Positions 27,066-35,926 of a DNA stretch of 64,000 nucleotides are shown here, one piece after another. Below the pieces are notes generated by a model. That model did not search any database. It was not told where the DNA came from and saw only the letters and a program-made list of their open reading frames with translations. Position 1 is the first letter of the stretch; each line of letters begins with the position of its first letter. The stretch covers positions 1 to 64,000 of the forward strand of contig CAYPYW010000006.1 of the NCBI GenBank assembly GCA_964415365.1. The letters run 5' to 3'. Source of the stretch: Hydromicrobium sp964415365. Lineage in GTDB: Bacteria; Actinomycetota; Humimicrobiia; Humimicrobiales; Humimicrobiaceae. The translations under genes and the position numbers were made by a program.

Positions 27066-28088
27066 TTAGCCTTCACGCCTGCTCTGGTTGAAGGAGGTTT
27101 TAATATCTCTGATATAAAAGAACAGAGCCGGAAGTGTCGCGATAATAATTGCAATATGACCCAGCAAACCTATAGTAAAAGCGCTTGTCCTCGAAAGACT
27201 CAGAAGTGAGAAAAAGTATACCAGGAGTCCTTCATTGACTCCTATTCCTTCGAAGGAAATAGGAATTCTTGAGATAAGCTGCACCAGGGGGATTATGAGC
27301 AGAAAATATATGAATGGTATCGAAAGATTTAATGCACGACAGGCAAGATAATTACCGATTACCGGTGCGATTTGCTCTAAAACGGATAAGGCTGAGAATA
27401 AAGCAAGTATACCTTTGTGATTTTTATATTCCGCGTAAGATAGATAAAGTTTTTTAAATTTATTAAATAAAAAGTTTTTGGATAATTTCTCGCTTCTATC
27501 TATTTTCCGGACTATGTTTTCGCTAAATGAAATTAACATCAGTATGGTAAAGAGAAACAGAACTATCCCCGCTATCCACAAGAAACGCCATACATTTAGT
27601 TTAAAAAAAGATATTAAAAATAAGGCTGCGATTGGAGCTAAAACGGCAGAAGCTATGAATCCCAGTATCCTTTCCAGTATTACGGAAGACAGCGCATCAG
27701 TTCCCCTCTGTTTTTCGCTGTGCAGTTTTAAAACCCGGACCATGTCTCCGCCAACAGTTGTAGGTAGAAAAAAACCTATGAATGTCCCTATATAATAAAT
27801 TCTTATGGTACTAAAGAGAGAAATGCTCATATCTTTAATCTTAAGCAGTAGATGCCACTTGTATGCCATGAAAATTCTGTCCAGAGTAATGAGAGCCAGG
27901 AGAAGAATAAAATAATAAGGATTTACATTTTTGAGAAGAGAGATCATATCGGCAATGTTTATCAGGCGCAGCAGTAAAATTATAAGTATAATGCTGACTG
28001 CCAGCTGGATAATTATATTAAATATGCGTTTTCTTCGTTTTATAAACTCACGGATATTATGGATAGTAATATTGAATCTATGTTTCAT
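27066..28088 (-). CDS. Flippase-like integral membrane protein (LPG_synthase_TM family), second copy
   Basis: About 340 residues and eight helices. Family landmarks are AYKWHLLLKI, GFFLPTTVGGDMVRVLKL, SVILERILGF and SRIPISFEGIGVNEGLLVYFFSLL. It resembles the 33256 protein more than the 19947 one in the PTTVGGDMVR segment. I chose ATG 28088, 4 bp after the upstream GT4 stop. An in-frame TTG at 28124 would overlap that gene by 32 bp. Neither has a clear ribosome site. It probably moves a lipid-linked sugar or phospholipid across the membrane. Confidence 0.85.
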   Translation of the reverse strand: MKHRFNITIHNIREFIKRRKRIFNIIIQLAVSIILIILLLRLINIADMISLLKNVNPYYFILLLALITLDRIFMAYKWHLLLKIKDMSISLFSTIRIYYIGTFIGFFLPTTVGGDMVRVLKLHSEKQRGTDALSSVILERILGFIASAVLAPIAALFLISFFKLNVWRFLWIAGIVLFLFTILMLISFSENIVRKIDRSEKLSKNFLFNKFKKLYLSYAEYKNHKGILALFSALSVLEQIAPVIGNYLACRALNLSIPFIYFLLIIPLVQLISRIPISFEGIGVNEGLLVYFFSLLSLSRTSAFTIGLLGHIAIIIATLPALFFYIRDIKTSFNQSRREG

Positions 28089-28092
28089 AAGT

Positions 28093-29208
28093 TTAAGAAG
28101 CTTGAGATTGATATGTTTTTTCAAATAGTTCTAAAGTTTGTCTTGCAGTCCTGGACCAGCTGAATTTTTTTACATTTTCCAGCCCGGCTGCTATAAGCCT
28201 TTCTCTTAGATCTCTATCGTTTAAAATATCATATATTGCTTGTGCTATTTCTTTACAGTTATATGGATCTACTAATAATGTCGCTTCGCCGGAAACTTCC
28301 GGCGTACATCCCGTTTTCGAACAAATAACCGGACATCCGCAGGCCTGCGCTTCCAGTATAGGTATGCCAAAACCTTCATATAAGGAAGGTAATAAGAGAC
28401 ATTGAGCTGAATCGTAAAGATAGGGAAGATCATCATCCGGAACGAACCCCAGAGTTATAACATCATTTTGTAATTTAAGTTTATCTATTAAGTTGATGTC
28501 TTTGGCATACTTCCACCTTTTAAATCCACATATGACTAACTTAGTAGGAATCTTGTTCTTTATTATCTTAAAGGCTCTAATAATATTTGAAAAATTTTTT
28601 AGAGGGGTTATTCCACCTATAAAAAATATATATTTTTTAGGGAGATTATATTTATGTTTTATTGCTAAAATTTTTTCCGCGTTTTTTATGCTTTCAAATC
28701 TCTTATGATGCGATGCGTATATAACCTTGATTTTATTACTTTTTATATGGAGATATTTTATCAGATCATTCTTACCTGTGTTTGTCATAACAATAATGGC
28801 ATTTGCCCGGCGGCAATAGAGAGGTGTCATTATACGAAAATATATGTGGTCATACCATCTAAATACATTAGGTAAGGCAAATTGTTCCAACCCAGGCAGA
28901 GTAAACACCTTTTTGGAAGAAGCAAACAGTGGAATGGACAATTTTGGATTGAAGATTACATCGATCTTCTCCGATCTTATTACTCTAGGGACACCGATTT
29001 GATCCCAGAGCAGCTTATTTTTTGTATCTATGATTATCTCTTTGACATTTTTATATTTGGAATAAGTGCTTATTAAGGAGGGGCTATTATATAAAAAAAC
29101 ATATTCGTTTTTTTTATCAATATCCAGCAAGTTTTCAATAATATTTTTCGTGTAAACTACCACTCCTCCCAGTTCATTTATGTGTCTCAGCATAATGCCA
29201 ATTTTCAT
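28093..29208 (-). CDS. Family 4 glycosyltransferase
   Basis: A 371-residue GT-B enzyme. Acceptor domain start MKIGIMLRHINELGGVVVYTKN; donor domain FFIGGITPLKNFSN, LGFVPDDDLPYLY, LLPSLYEGFGIPILEAQACG with E-x7-E, and KTGCTPEVSGEA. It leads a minus-strand operon that continues with the flippase-like gene. It is close in type to the 13692 enzyme. Donor sugar unknown. Confidence 0.9.
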   Translation of the reverse strand: MKIGIMLRHINELGGVVVYTKNIIENLLDIDKKNEYVFLYNSPSLISTYSKYKNVKEIIIDTKNKLLWDQIGVPRVIRSEKIDVIFNPKLSIPLFASSKKVFTLPGLEQFALPNVFRWYDHIYFRIMTPLYCRRANAIIVMTNTGKNDLIKYLHIKSNKIKVIYASHHKRFESIKNAEKILAIKHKYNLPKKYIFFIGGITPLKNFSNIIRAFKIIKNKIPTKLVICGFKRWKYAKDINLIDKLKLQNDVITLGFVPDDDLPYLYDSAQCLLLPSLYEGFGIPILEAQACGCPVICSKTGCTPEVSGEATLLVDPYNCKEIAQAIYDILNDRDLRERLIAAGLENVKKFSWSRTARQTLELFEKTYQSQAS

Positions 29209-29484
29209 ATGAATTTCCTTTACTTTTATTGCAATCCTGTCAGGAGTATCATCTACTTGTATGTATGTGTTCTATTAAATTACTACACTTTATAAATTAT
29301 ACCGCCTCTTCCTCCCTGATTACAATCCCTTTGTTGTCAGGAAAATCTCTTCTACTTCTTTTTTATCAGAATCATATTATCAATATTTTTTGTAATTAAT
29401 AAAATATTTTATTTTGTGTATAATTAGTTAAAATTTTTAAACTGATTCTTATTTTTATAGTTATTAAAGTACTGAATTTAAAAA

Positions 29485-30453
29485 ATGAACATATTAGTCA
29501 CCGGTGGAGCAGGATTTATTGGCTCCCATCTTTGTGAAAAGTTGATAAGTCTGGAATCAAAAGTAATCTGCATTGATAGTTTTGATGATTTTTATAATCC
29601 TGCCATAAAGGAGAATAACATTTCGGAAATTGCCGGCAATAAATGTTTCAAACTTTATCGTTCTGATATAACCAGTATTAACCAGATGGAGGAGATATTT
29701 TCGAAAACTAATATAGATATTGTAATCCATCTGGCTGCAAGAGCAGGTGTAAGACCGTCAATACAAAATCCTCTTCTTTACGAAAAAGTTAATATTCTGG
29801 GTACGATGAACTTACTGGAATGTTGCAAAAAATACAACATTACAAAATTTATATTTGCTTCCTCGTCATCTGTTTACGGTGGGAATAAAAAATTGCCGTT
29901 TTCTGAGGAAGATAATGTTGATCATCCCATATCTCCCTATGCTGCTACCAAGAAAGCAGGGGAACTTGTCTGTTATACATATTATGACCTGTATAAAATA
30001 TCAGTTTACTGTTTTAGATTCTTCACGGTTTACGGTCCGCGCCAGAGGCCGGAAATGGCGATACATAAATTTACCCGGCAGATACTGGGCGGAGAGGAAA
30101 TAGAAATCTACGGAGACGGGTCCTCATTAAGGGATTATACCTACATTGATGATGTGATTTCTGGTATGGTAAACAGTCTGGACAGGATAAAAGGTTTTGA
30201 GATCATCAATTTAGGAAATTCAAAAATGGTCAGATTAATAGACTTGATAAGATTAATAGAAACTGCCACGGGGAAAAAGACATTCCTGAAGTTTATAGAT
30301 AGCCAGCCTGGTGATGTCTTTGCGACTCATGCTGATATTAGAAAAGCAGAAAAAATGTTAAAATATTTTCCTGGAACCGATATTAAGGAAGGTCTGATAA
30401 AATTCGTAAAATGGTATAAAGAAAAGAGCAAAGAAGGTTTATTCAATGGATAA
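29485..30453 (+). CDS. NAD-dependent epimerase, UDP-glucuronate 4-epimerase-like
   Basis: A 322-residue extended SDR. Cofactor loop VTGGAGFIGSHLCEKL; GVRPSIQNPLLYEKVNILGT, SSSSVYGGNKKLPFSE and SPYAATKKAGE with the catalytic Tyr and Lys; RFFTVYGPRQRPEMA; GDGSSLRDYTYIDDV. The GVRPSI and RPEMA pieces are typical of UDP-glucuronate 4-epimerases (CapI-like), which make UDP-galacturonate, though UDP-glucose 4-epimerases are close relatives. It overlaps the next gene by 8 bp, so the two are coupled. Confidence 0.9.
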   Translation: MNILVTGGAGFIGSHLCEKLISLESKVICIDSFDDFYNPAIKENNISEIAGNKCFKLYRSDITSINQMEEIFSKTNIDIVIHLAARAGVRPSIQNPLLYEKVNILGTMNLLECCKKYNITKFIFASSSSVYGGNKKLPFSEEDNVDHPISPYAATKKAGELVCYTYYDLYKISVYCFRFFTVYGPRQRPEMAIHKFTRQILGGEEIEIYGDGSSLRDYTYIDDVISGMVNSLDRIKGFEIINLGNSKMVRLIDLIRLIETATGKKTFLKFIDSQPGDVFATHADIRKAEKMLKYFPGTDIKEGLIKFVKWYKEKSKEGLFNG

Positions 30454-31417
30454 TGCTTTTAAAGAGACTAAATCAGCCATAGATCTATCTATTGTTATTC
30501 CTATTTATAATGAGAGAGAAAGTATAGAGAAACTTTACGAAAGCCTGAGCGAAGCTCTTTCTAAAATGAATTTAAAGTATGAAGTATTACTTATAGACGA
30601 TGGAAGTATAGACGGCACTTTCGATGAACTTTTGAAAGTGCACAATAAGAACGGATTGTTTAAAATTATAAGATTCAGAAAAAATTTCGGGCAGACGTCA
30701 GCCATGAGTGCTGGCTTTAATTATGCTGAGGGTGAAGTAGTAATTACCCTTGATGCAGATTTGCAAAACGACCCCCGGGATATTCCAGTTTTACTAAGCA
30801 AGCTGAATGAGGGCTACGATATCGTAAGTGGCTGGCGTAAGGACAGAAAAGATAAAGCAATTACCAGAAGATTTCCTTCAATTGTTGCAAATAGGATAAT
30901 TTCCAGGCTCACCGGTGTCCGTCTTCATGACTATGGATGCACATTAAAAGCTTACAGGAAAGAAGTGGTAAAAAATATTAATTTATATGGTGAGATGCAC
31001 CGGTATATTCCTGCCATAGCCAGCTGGATGGGAGTAAGAGTAGCGGAGGTGCCTGTTATACACCACAGCAGAAAATATGGAAAATCCAAAGTCGGTCTTT
31101 CCAGAACGATAAGGGTTATCCTTGACATAATTACGGTGAAATTTCTTTTAAGTTATTCTCAGAGTCCTATACAGATGTTTGGACTGCTGGGTTTATTATC
31201 GGGTGTGATCGGATTTATTGTGACTGCCTATCTTATTATAATGAGAATTTTTTTCCATCAATCTCTGGCTGACAGACCTCTTTTTATCCTTTCCATATTC
31301 ATGATTTTTATAGGTGTGCAGCTTATTACAATAGGACTGCTGGCAGAAGTACTAATACGTGTATATCATAAAGTTCAAAATAGAACTACCTATGTGATTA
31401 GAGATATAATTTTATAG
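30446..31417 (+). CDS. Polyprenol-phosphate glycosyltransferase (GT2, ArnC/DPM1-like)
   Basis: 323 residues. The catalytic domain spans about 12-230, with VIPIYNERESIEKLYES, LIDDGSIDGT, LDADLQNDPRDIP and HDYGCTLKAYRKEV. Two helices follow (about 236-262 and 272-298). This is the layout of ArnC, GtrB and PgaC-like enzymes that load a sugar onto undecaprenyl phosphate at the inner leaflet. The product would feed a GT-C enzyme such as those at 21055 or 37836. Its start overlaps the epimerase gene by 8 bp, which suggests the epimerase makes its donor. Confidence 0.9.
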   Translation: MDNAFKETKSAIDLSIVIPIYNERESIEKLYESLSEALSKMNLKYEVLLIDDGSIDGTFDELLKVHNKNGLFKIIRFRKNFGQTSAMSAGFNYAEGEVVITLDADLQNDPRDIPVLLSKLNEGYDIVSGWRKDRKDKAITRRFPSIVANRIISRLTGVRLHDYGCTLKAYRKEVVKNINLYGEMHRYIPAIASWMGVRVAEVPVIHHSRKYGKSKVGLSRTIRVILDIITVKFLLSYSQSPIQMFGLLGLLSGVIGFIVTAYLIIMRIFFHQSLADRPLFILSIFMIFIGVQLITIGLLAEVLIRVYHKVQNRTTYVIRDIIL

Positions 31418-31430
31418 TAAGTATAGGTAT

Positions 31431-32435
31431 ATGATGAAGAAAATAAACCGTTTTTTTAACCTTGCCAGAGTTTATAAAAATTACCTCTTAAAATCAGTAA
31501 ATTGCAGTTATTATCCTATCAGAATCTGGATTGAGGCATCAAGCAGATGTAATTTGAAGTGTCGTTTTTGTGTAAATAAGAATCTTCCACCGGAGCAGAA
31601 AGGAGATATGGATTTTAATTTATATAAAGGAATAATTGACGAGGTTTCCGGGAAAGTTCATGATGTAAACCTATTTCACAGAGGAGAGCCGCTGCTTAAC
31701 AGGGATATAGTGCCAATGATTTCGTATGCCGCCGGTAGCGGGATTAAAACGAGAATCCATACCAATGCGACACTTCTGAGTAAAAAGTTGAGCAGGGATA
31801 TAGTACTGGCCGGCCTGGATCTAATCTCTTTCTCGTTTGACGGTTATACCAGGGAGGTATATGAAAAAAACAGGTCTGATGCAAGCTTTGAGGAGAGTTT
31901 AAGTAAGATTGTGGATTTCCTTGAAATAAAAAAACAACTTAAATCAAAAAGACCATACACTATCATTCAGGTCATTCAACAGAGGGAGGAAGTGTCCAAA
32001 AAAGAAACAGGAAGGCAAAGAGAAGTTTTTCTAAAGAATTTTAAGAATCTTCCCCTGGATAGAATAATTTTAAGAGTTCCTCATAATTGGGGCGGCTTGC
32101 TTGAGTTAAACGGGCTGGATAGAGAAAGAAAAGAGAATAAGAAGGTAGTTTCCTGTACTTTTCCCTGGTATTCATTGACTATATTTTATGATGGAAGAGT
32201 ATTCCTATGCCCACAGGACTTCGAAGGTAAAATTTGCCTGGGAAGTTTAAATGAAATCAGGATAGGTGAAATTTTTAACGGTGAAATCATAAAAAGTATG
32301 AGAGAAACATTTAAGTCTGGTATAATTGGCAATACCATTCCATGCAGGGATTGTGATAGGATTACAAGGAAAACTTTTGTGGGTATTCCACTTGAGTATC
32401 TTGGGATTTTTGTAAAGGATCATCTAAGAGATTAA
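31431..32435 (+). CDS. Radical SAM protein with SPASM-like C-terminus
   Basis: 334 residues. The radical SAM cluster motif CNLKCRFC (C-x3-C-x2-C) is near residue 39, followed by a TIM-barrel pattern (NLFHRGEPLLNRDI, RIHTNATLLS). The C-terminus has cysteines in CTFPWYSLTIFYDG, FLCPQDFEG, GKICLG and IPCRDC, a SPASM/twitch-type auxiliary cluster region. Such enzymes mature peptides or act on sugars, nucleosides and lipids. No candidate precursor peptide is visible nearby, so a small-molecule or glycan substrate is more likely. It follows the GT2 gene by 13 bp. Confidence 0.88.
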   Translation: MMKKINRFFNLARVYKNYLLKSVNCSYYPIRIWIEASSRCNLKCRFCVNKNLPPEQKGDMDFNLYKGIIDEVSGKVHDVNLFHRGEPLLNRDIVPMISYAAGSGIKTRIHTNATLLSKKLSRDIVLAGLDLISFSFDGYTREVYEKNRSDASFEESLSKIVDFLEIKKQLKSKRPYTIIQVIQQREEVSKKETGRQREVFLKNFKNLPLDRIILRVPHNWGGLLELNGLDRERKENKKVVSCTFPWYSLTIFYDGRVFLCPQDFEGKICLGSLNEIRIGEIFNGEIIKSMRETFKSGIIGNTIPCRDCDRITRKTFVGIPLEYLGIFVKDHLRD

Positions 32436-32618
32436 GGAGAATTGATATTAATTATTTTTTGATTTATTCTATCGATACTGGAAAGGGGGTCGATTGGAAT
32501 AGAAAAATATGAGGATAAAATACAGAAGGAACTTTTTGCCAGGGATAAATCGAAGATTGCCAAATATATTAATCTTTTTGTAGGAAAGAAAGGTTTTTTT
32601 AGTCTGTTAAAATACGAA

Positions 32619-33233
32619 TTGATAATTTTGTTGTTTCAAGACATGCGTGGGGCTATAGGTATTTTTTTTAGGAATTTATTCTATCCTCTTCTTTTTAAAA
32701 AAGTCGGAAAAGGCGTTAGTTTTGGAAAATCTATAACCATAAGGCATCCCCATAAAATAGTCATCGAAGATGATGTTGTAATAGATGACTATTGTGTTCT
32801 GGATGCAAAAGGTTTGAATAATGAGGGTATTTATATAAATAAAAACACTTTTATTGGCAGGAATAGTATATTAAGCTGCAAGAATGGTGATATAATCCTT
32901 GAAAAAAACGTAGTGGTAGGATTTAACTGTGAGATAGTTTCGGCAAGTAAGGTAGTCGTTGGCGAGAATACATTAATTTCCGCATATGCTTATATTATTG
33001 GCGGGGGGCATGATTATTCCAGAATAGACATTCCTATATCTGAGCAGGAAAAGCCTTCCTATGGTATAGAGATAGAGAAAAATTGCTGGATAGGTGCAGG
33101 TGTTATGGTTTTTGATGATGTTACCATAGGAAGAGATACTATTATCGGAGCAGGAGCAGTTGTTTCAAAAGGCATCCCACCTTTTTCAGTAGCTGCCGGG
33201 GTTCCTGCCAGAGTTGCCAGATCCAGAAAGTAA
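32619..33233 (+). CDS. Left-handed beta-helix acyltransferase (LpxA-like fold), N-terminus uncertain
   Basis: At least 204 residues of hexapeptide repeats (HPHKIVIEDDVVIDDYCVLD; YINKNTFIGRNSIL; GAGVMVFDDVTIGRDTIIGAG; AAGVPARVARS). The GGGHDYS and WIGAGVMV parts are typical of sugar O- or N-acetyltransferases. TTG 32619 is the first usual start codon, but the frame is open from 32463, and the upstream codons encode a plausible continuation (ELFARDKSKIAKYINLFVGK) that resembles the N-terminus of related acyltransferases. A GGAAAGGGGGT site at 32481-32490 points to true initiation near 32493, where no ATG, GTG or TTG is in frame. Confidence 0.85.
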   Translation: MIILLFQDMRGAIGIFFRNLFYPLLFKKVGKGVSFGKSITIRHPHKIVIEDDVVIDDYCVLDAKGLNNEGIYINKNTFIGRNSILSCKNGDIILEKNVVVGFNCEIVSASKVVVGENTLISAYAYIIGGGHDYSRIDIPISEQEKPSYGIEIEKNCWIGAGVMVFDDVTIGRDTIIGAGAVVSKGIPPFSVAAGVPARVARSRK

Positions 33234-33255
33234 TTGAATAGTTTGCTTAAGGAAG

Positions 33256-34266
33256 ATGAAGAGTAGAATTACTTTTTTTTACAGAAAAAACAGGAAAACA
33301 ATACTTCTTTTAGTAAGAATCGCAATAAGTGCTTCTCTTATTTTTTACTTAATTAGAACACAGATAAAAGCTTTCTCCGATATAATTGAAATCTTAAAAT
33401 CGTCAAATAAGTTTTTACTTCTTCTTTCACTCTCAACTCATGCTCTGGGAACCTATATAACCGCTGTCAGGTGGAAGGCTCTTTTAAATACGCAGAAAGT
33501 AAAATTGAGCACTGCCACGTTAAGTATTACTGTTCTTATAGGTTCTTTTTTTAATAATTTTTTACCTACCAGCATTGGAGGGGATGTATTCAGAGCTTAC
33601 GATGCATCAAAAAAAGGTAATATTCCTTTAGGTACATCAGCTTCGGTAATTCTGGTAGAGAGGTTTTCCGGGGTAGTAAGTGCAGCAACTTATGCTATTA
33701 TAGCTTTGTTTTTAGGATTTACTACAATTGGGCACCGCTCGGTGATCATTCCCATCATTATATTTTTTGTTATAAGTTTAATTCTGAGTTTTTTAATTAT
33801 TAATCCTTCTTTGTTTAAATTGGATAAAATTTCCAGAAAATTTAAACTTATACGTAAACTAACGGAAAAATTGTCCAATGTTTATAACACTTTGGCAAGT
33901 TTCAAAAAATACAAAGCGGTGCTTGTAGAAGTATTGATTTTTAGTTTCCTCCTTCAATTTACAGTTATACTTAATTGGTGGCTGGCGTCTATGGCTCTGG
34001 GAATCGATCTGAGTTTGACTGCGTTTATTTTCATTGTACCAGTGGTAGCAACCATAGCTATGATTCCCATTTCTGTGGGTGGCATTGGGCTACGGGAAAA
34101 TTCTCTGGTTTTTATTATGGTCGCTATGGGAGTAAACAATGAGAAAGCTGTATTATGTTCTCTTCTTATATTACTTATGTTAATTATAATGGGAGCAATA
34201 GGAGGGGTCATATATATTGTAAGGCCGTATTTTGAAGGCAGATCTAAAAAAAATGATGCTGTTTAA
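33256..34266 (+). CDS. Flippase-like integral membrane protein (LPG_synthase_TM family), third copy
   Basis: 336 residues, about eight helices. Landmarks: TAVRWKALLNTQK, FFNNFLPTSIGGDVFRAYDA, SVILVERFSGVVS and IPISVGGIGLRENSLVFIMV. It is clearly paralogous to the 27066 protein, with the same LPT-GGD-R and IS-GGIG-E patterns. Role inferred as lipid or lipid-linked sugar translocation. It follows the acyltransferase by 22 bp, and its last 4 bp overlap the tail of the minus-strand radical SAM gene. Confidence 0.87.
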   Translation: MKSRITFFYRKNRKTILLLVRIAISASLIFYLIRTQIKAFSDIIEILKSSNKFLLLLSLSTHALGTYITAVRWKALLNTQKVKLSTATLSITVLIGSFFNNFLPTSIGGDVFRAYDASKKGNIPLGTSASVILVERFSGVVSAATYAIIALFLGFTTIGHRSVIIPIIIFFVISLILSFLIINPSLFKLDKISRKFKLIRKLTEKLSNVYNTLASFKKYKAVLVEVLIFSFLLQFTVILNWWLASMALGIDLSLTAFIFIVPVVATIAMIPISVGGIGLRENSLVFIMVAMGVNNEKAVLCSLLILLMLIIMGAIGGVIYIVRPYFEGRSKKNDAV

Positions 34267-35660
34267 AATCCCGGAAGTAGTTTAACTATAATATTTCGTA
34301 ACCATGCAGTAATACGAATGAAAAACTCGCCGTATTTAGAATATATGACAGCATATCCTATGGCTTTTATTATAGAAAATTTCCTGAAAACACGAAATCC
34401 AAATCTCTGGAAACATCTTGCAATATCGTTCCTGGAAAAATCAGGAAGGTCAAGCAATGAACTCCTTCGTGAGATATATCCTTCAGGTATGGGTTCATCC
34501 GGATTGAAATATCCCTTTTCGATGCAATGATCATATAACTCAGTCCCGGGGTAGGGATAGAATACTGCCATGCTTACAACATCTGGTTTTATTTCACAGT
34601 TCAAGCTGATAGTATCCAGATGTTTTTCAGTGGTTTCCTCAGGAAGACCTACCATGTTTAGAGTTTTAACTTGGAATCCAATTTCTTTAGCCATCTTTGT
34701 GACTTCTAAAATCTGCCTGTTTGTCATACTTCTCTTCAGGATGTTTCGCCGTAGATCCTCATTACCAGACTCTATACCAAAATCAATCCTGCGCCCGCCT
34801 GCAGCCTTAAGCTCTTTTAACATTTCTTCGGTACAAATCTCAACGCGGCCGCCGAAAACAAAGGGTTTACCAATTTCTTCAGGATATCTTCTGCAGAATT
34901 CTGTACGAACTTGCCTGTCTATCATAAAAATATCGTCATCGAAGAAAATTTCTTTGAACCTATAATTTTCATTAAGATAATTTAACTCATCCATTATATA
35001 TGTAGCAGAATGGAAGCGTACGTAGCTTCCGGATTGAGTTTTACTTATTTGTTTGTTAGCACAGTAAGTACACTGGTATGGGCAACCCCTGCTCGTGATT
35101 GCGCGTACCTGTTTGAGCCCATATTTATCAATGGATCTCTGGAGGTCAAAAAGTTCTCTGTCTTCAAATGGAAGTTCATCTAAATTATCAATAAACGGTC
35201 TTGTTTCATTTCTTATAATATTCCCATCCTTTCTAATCCACAGGTTTTTTATGTTACTATAATCTCTGTCTTCATTTAAAGCGTTTGCGAGTTCCAATAT
35301 TGGATATTCTCCTTCTCCAATGCAAATTGCGTCCAGTCTAGAGATATCTTCGATACATATTGGATAACAGGTGGGATGGGGTCCTCCACATATAGTAAAT
35401 ATACCTTGAGGGGCTTTGCTGATAAGTTTTTTGATAAAAGAAAACTGCTCTGTTGTTGAATAGACGCCTATTATATCTGGTTGTTGTTCTTTAAGATATA
35501 GTTCCCATTTTGTAAGGTCAGGTTCCAGTTCAAAGTGGATTAGGGAAGTAGATTGGAATCCGTTCTTTTTAAGTACAGCGGAAAGATAAGCCAGTCCATG
35601 TTGATAGTATAGGGGACCGAACTTTTGATTTATTTCAGTGAACAAAAGAAATATCTTCAT
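34263..35660 (-). CDS. B12-binding-type radical SAM protein
   Basis: 465 residues. A B12-binding-like Rossmann N-terminus (about 1-135; AYLSAVLKKNGF, IIGVYSTTEQF, ICGGPHPTCYP, ICIGEGEYPILELA) is followed by a radical SAM domain with CPYQCTYC (C-x3-C-x2-C), GRVEICTEEML, DFGIESGNEDLRRNILKR and VGLPEETTEKHLDTI. The canonical DxHxxG cobalamin-ligand motif is not visible, so cobalamin may bind base-off without a histidine, or not at all. Relatives include methylases and enzymes in polysaccharide or lipid loci. The substrate is unknown. Confidence 0.88.
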   Translation of the reverse strand: MKIFLLFTEINQKFGPLYYQHGLAYLSAVLKKNGFQSTSLIHFELEPDLTKWELYLKEQQPDIIGVYSTTEQFSFIKKLISKAPQGIFTICGGPHPTCYPICIEDISRLDAICIGEGEYPILELANALNEDRDYSNIKNLWIRKDGNIIRNETRPFIDNLDELPFEDRELFDLQRSIDKYGLKQVRAITSRGCPYQCTYCANKQISKTQSGSYVRFHSATYIMDELNYLNENYRFKEIFFDDDIFMIDRQVRTEFCRRYPEEIGKPFVFGGRVEICTEEMLKELKAAGGRRIDFGIESGNEDLRRNILKRSMTNRQILEVTKMAKEIGFQVKTLNMVGLPEETTEKHLDTISLNCEIKPDVVSMAVFYPYPGTELYDHCIEKGYFNPDEPIPEGYISRRSSLLDLPDFSRNDIARCFQRFGFRVFRKFSIIKAIGYAVIYSKYGEFFIRITAWLRNIIVKLLPGF

Positions 35661-35767
35661 AAAATCGTATTATTTCACCAAAAATAAATTCGTCAATACA
35701 TTCCTTGTATACCTCTCTTACGCCTGGCAACCTTTGCAGATAGCTGCGTTGAAATACCGGATAATCA

Positions 35768-35926
35768 TTAAAAGTTGAAGACACTCAATATTTTGTGAAA
35801 AAAATCCCTGAAATAGTCATTATAAAGGCTGAAATTTGTAATTTCTAAAAAGATAATTAATGCCAGCAAGATAATAACTGTAAAGAAAAGATAATATAGA
35901 ACTTTTATAAATAAGATTCTTTTCAT
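35768..35926 (-). CDS. Small 52-residue membrane protein, translationally coupled to the GT2 gene
   Basis: A short gene whose ATG (35926-35924) overlaps the TGA stop (35925-35923) of the GT2 gene in an ATGA junction. The product starts MKRILFIKVLYYLFFTVIIL, giving one hydrophobic helix (about 5-27), then a polar, aromatic-rich tail ending HKILSVFNF. No family recognised. The stop/start overlap and the single clean helix argue for a real small protein, perhaps a subunit of the DPM1-like enzyme as DPM2 and DPM3 are in eukaryotes; that comparison is only an analogy. Confidence 0.55.
   Translation of the reverse strand: MKRILFIKVLYYLFFTVIILLALIIFLEITNFSLYNDYFRDFFHKILSVFNF

Noticed and set aside
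31431..32435. RiPP maturation system built on the radical SAM/SPASM-like protein
   Set aside because: No short precursor-like frame, protease or leader-binding gene lies beside it; neighbours are glycan genes.
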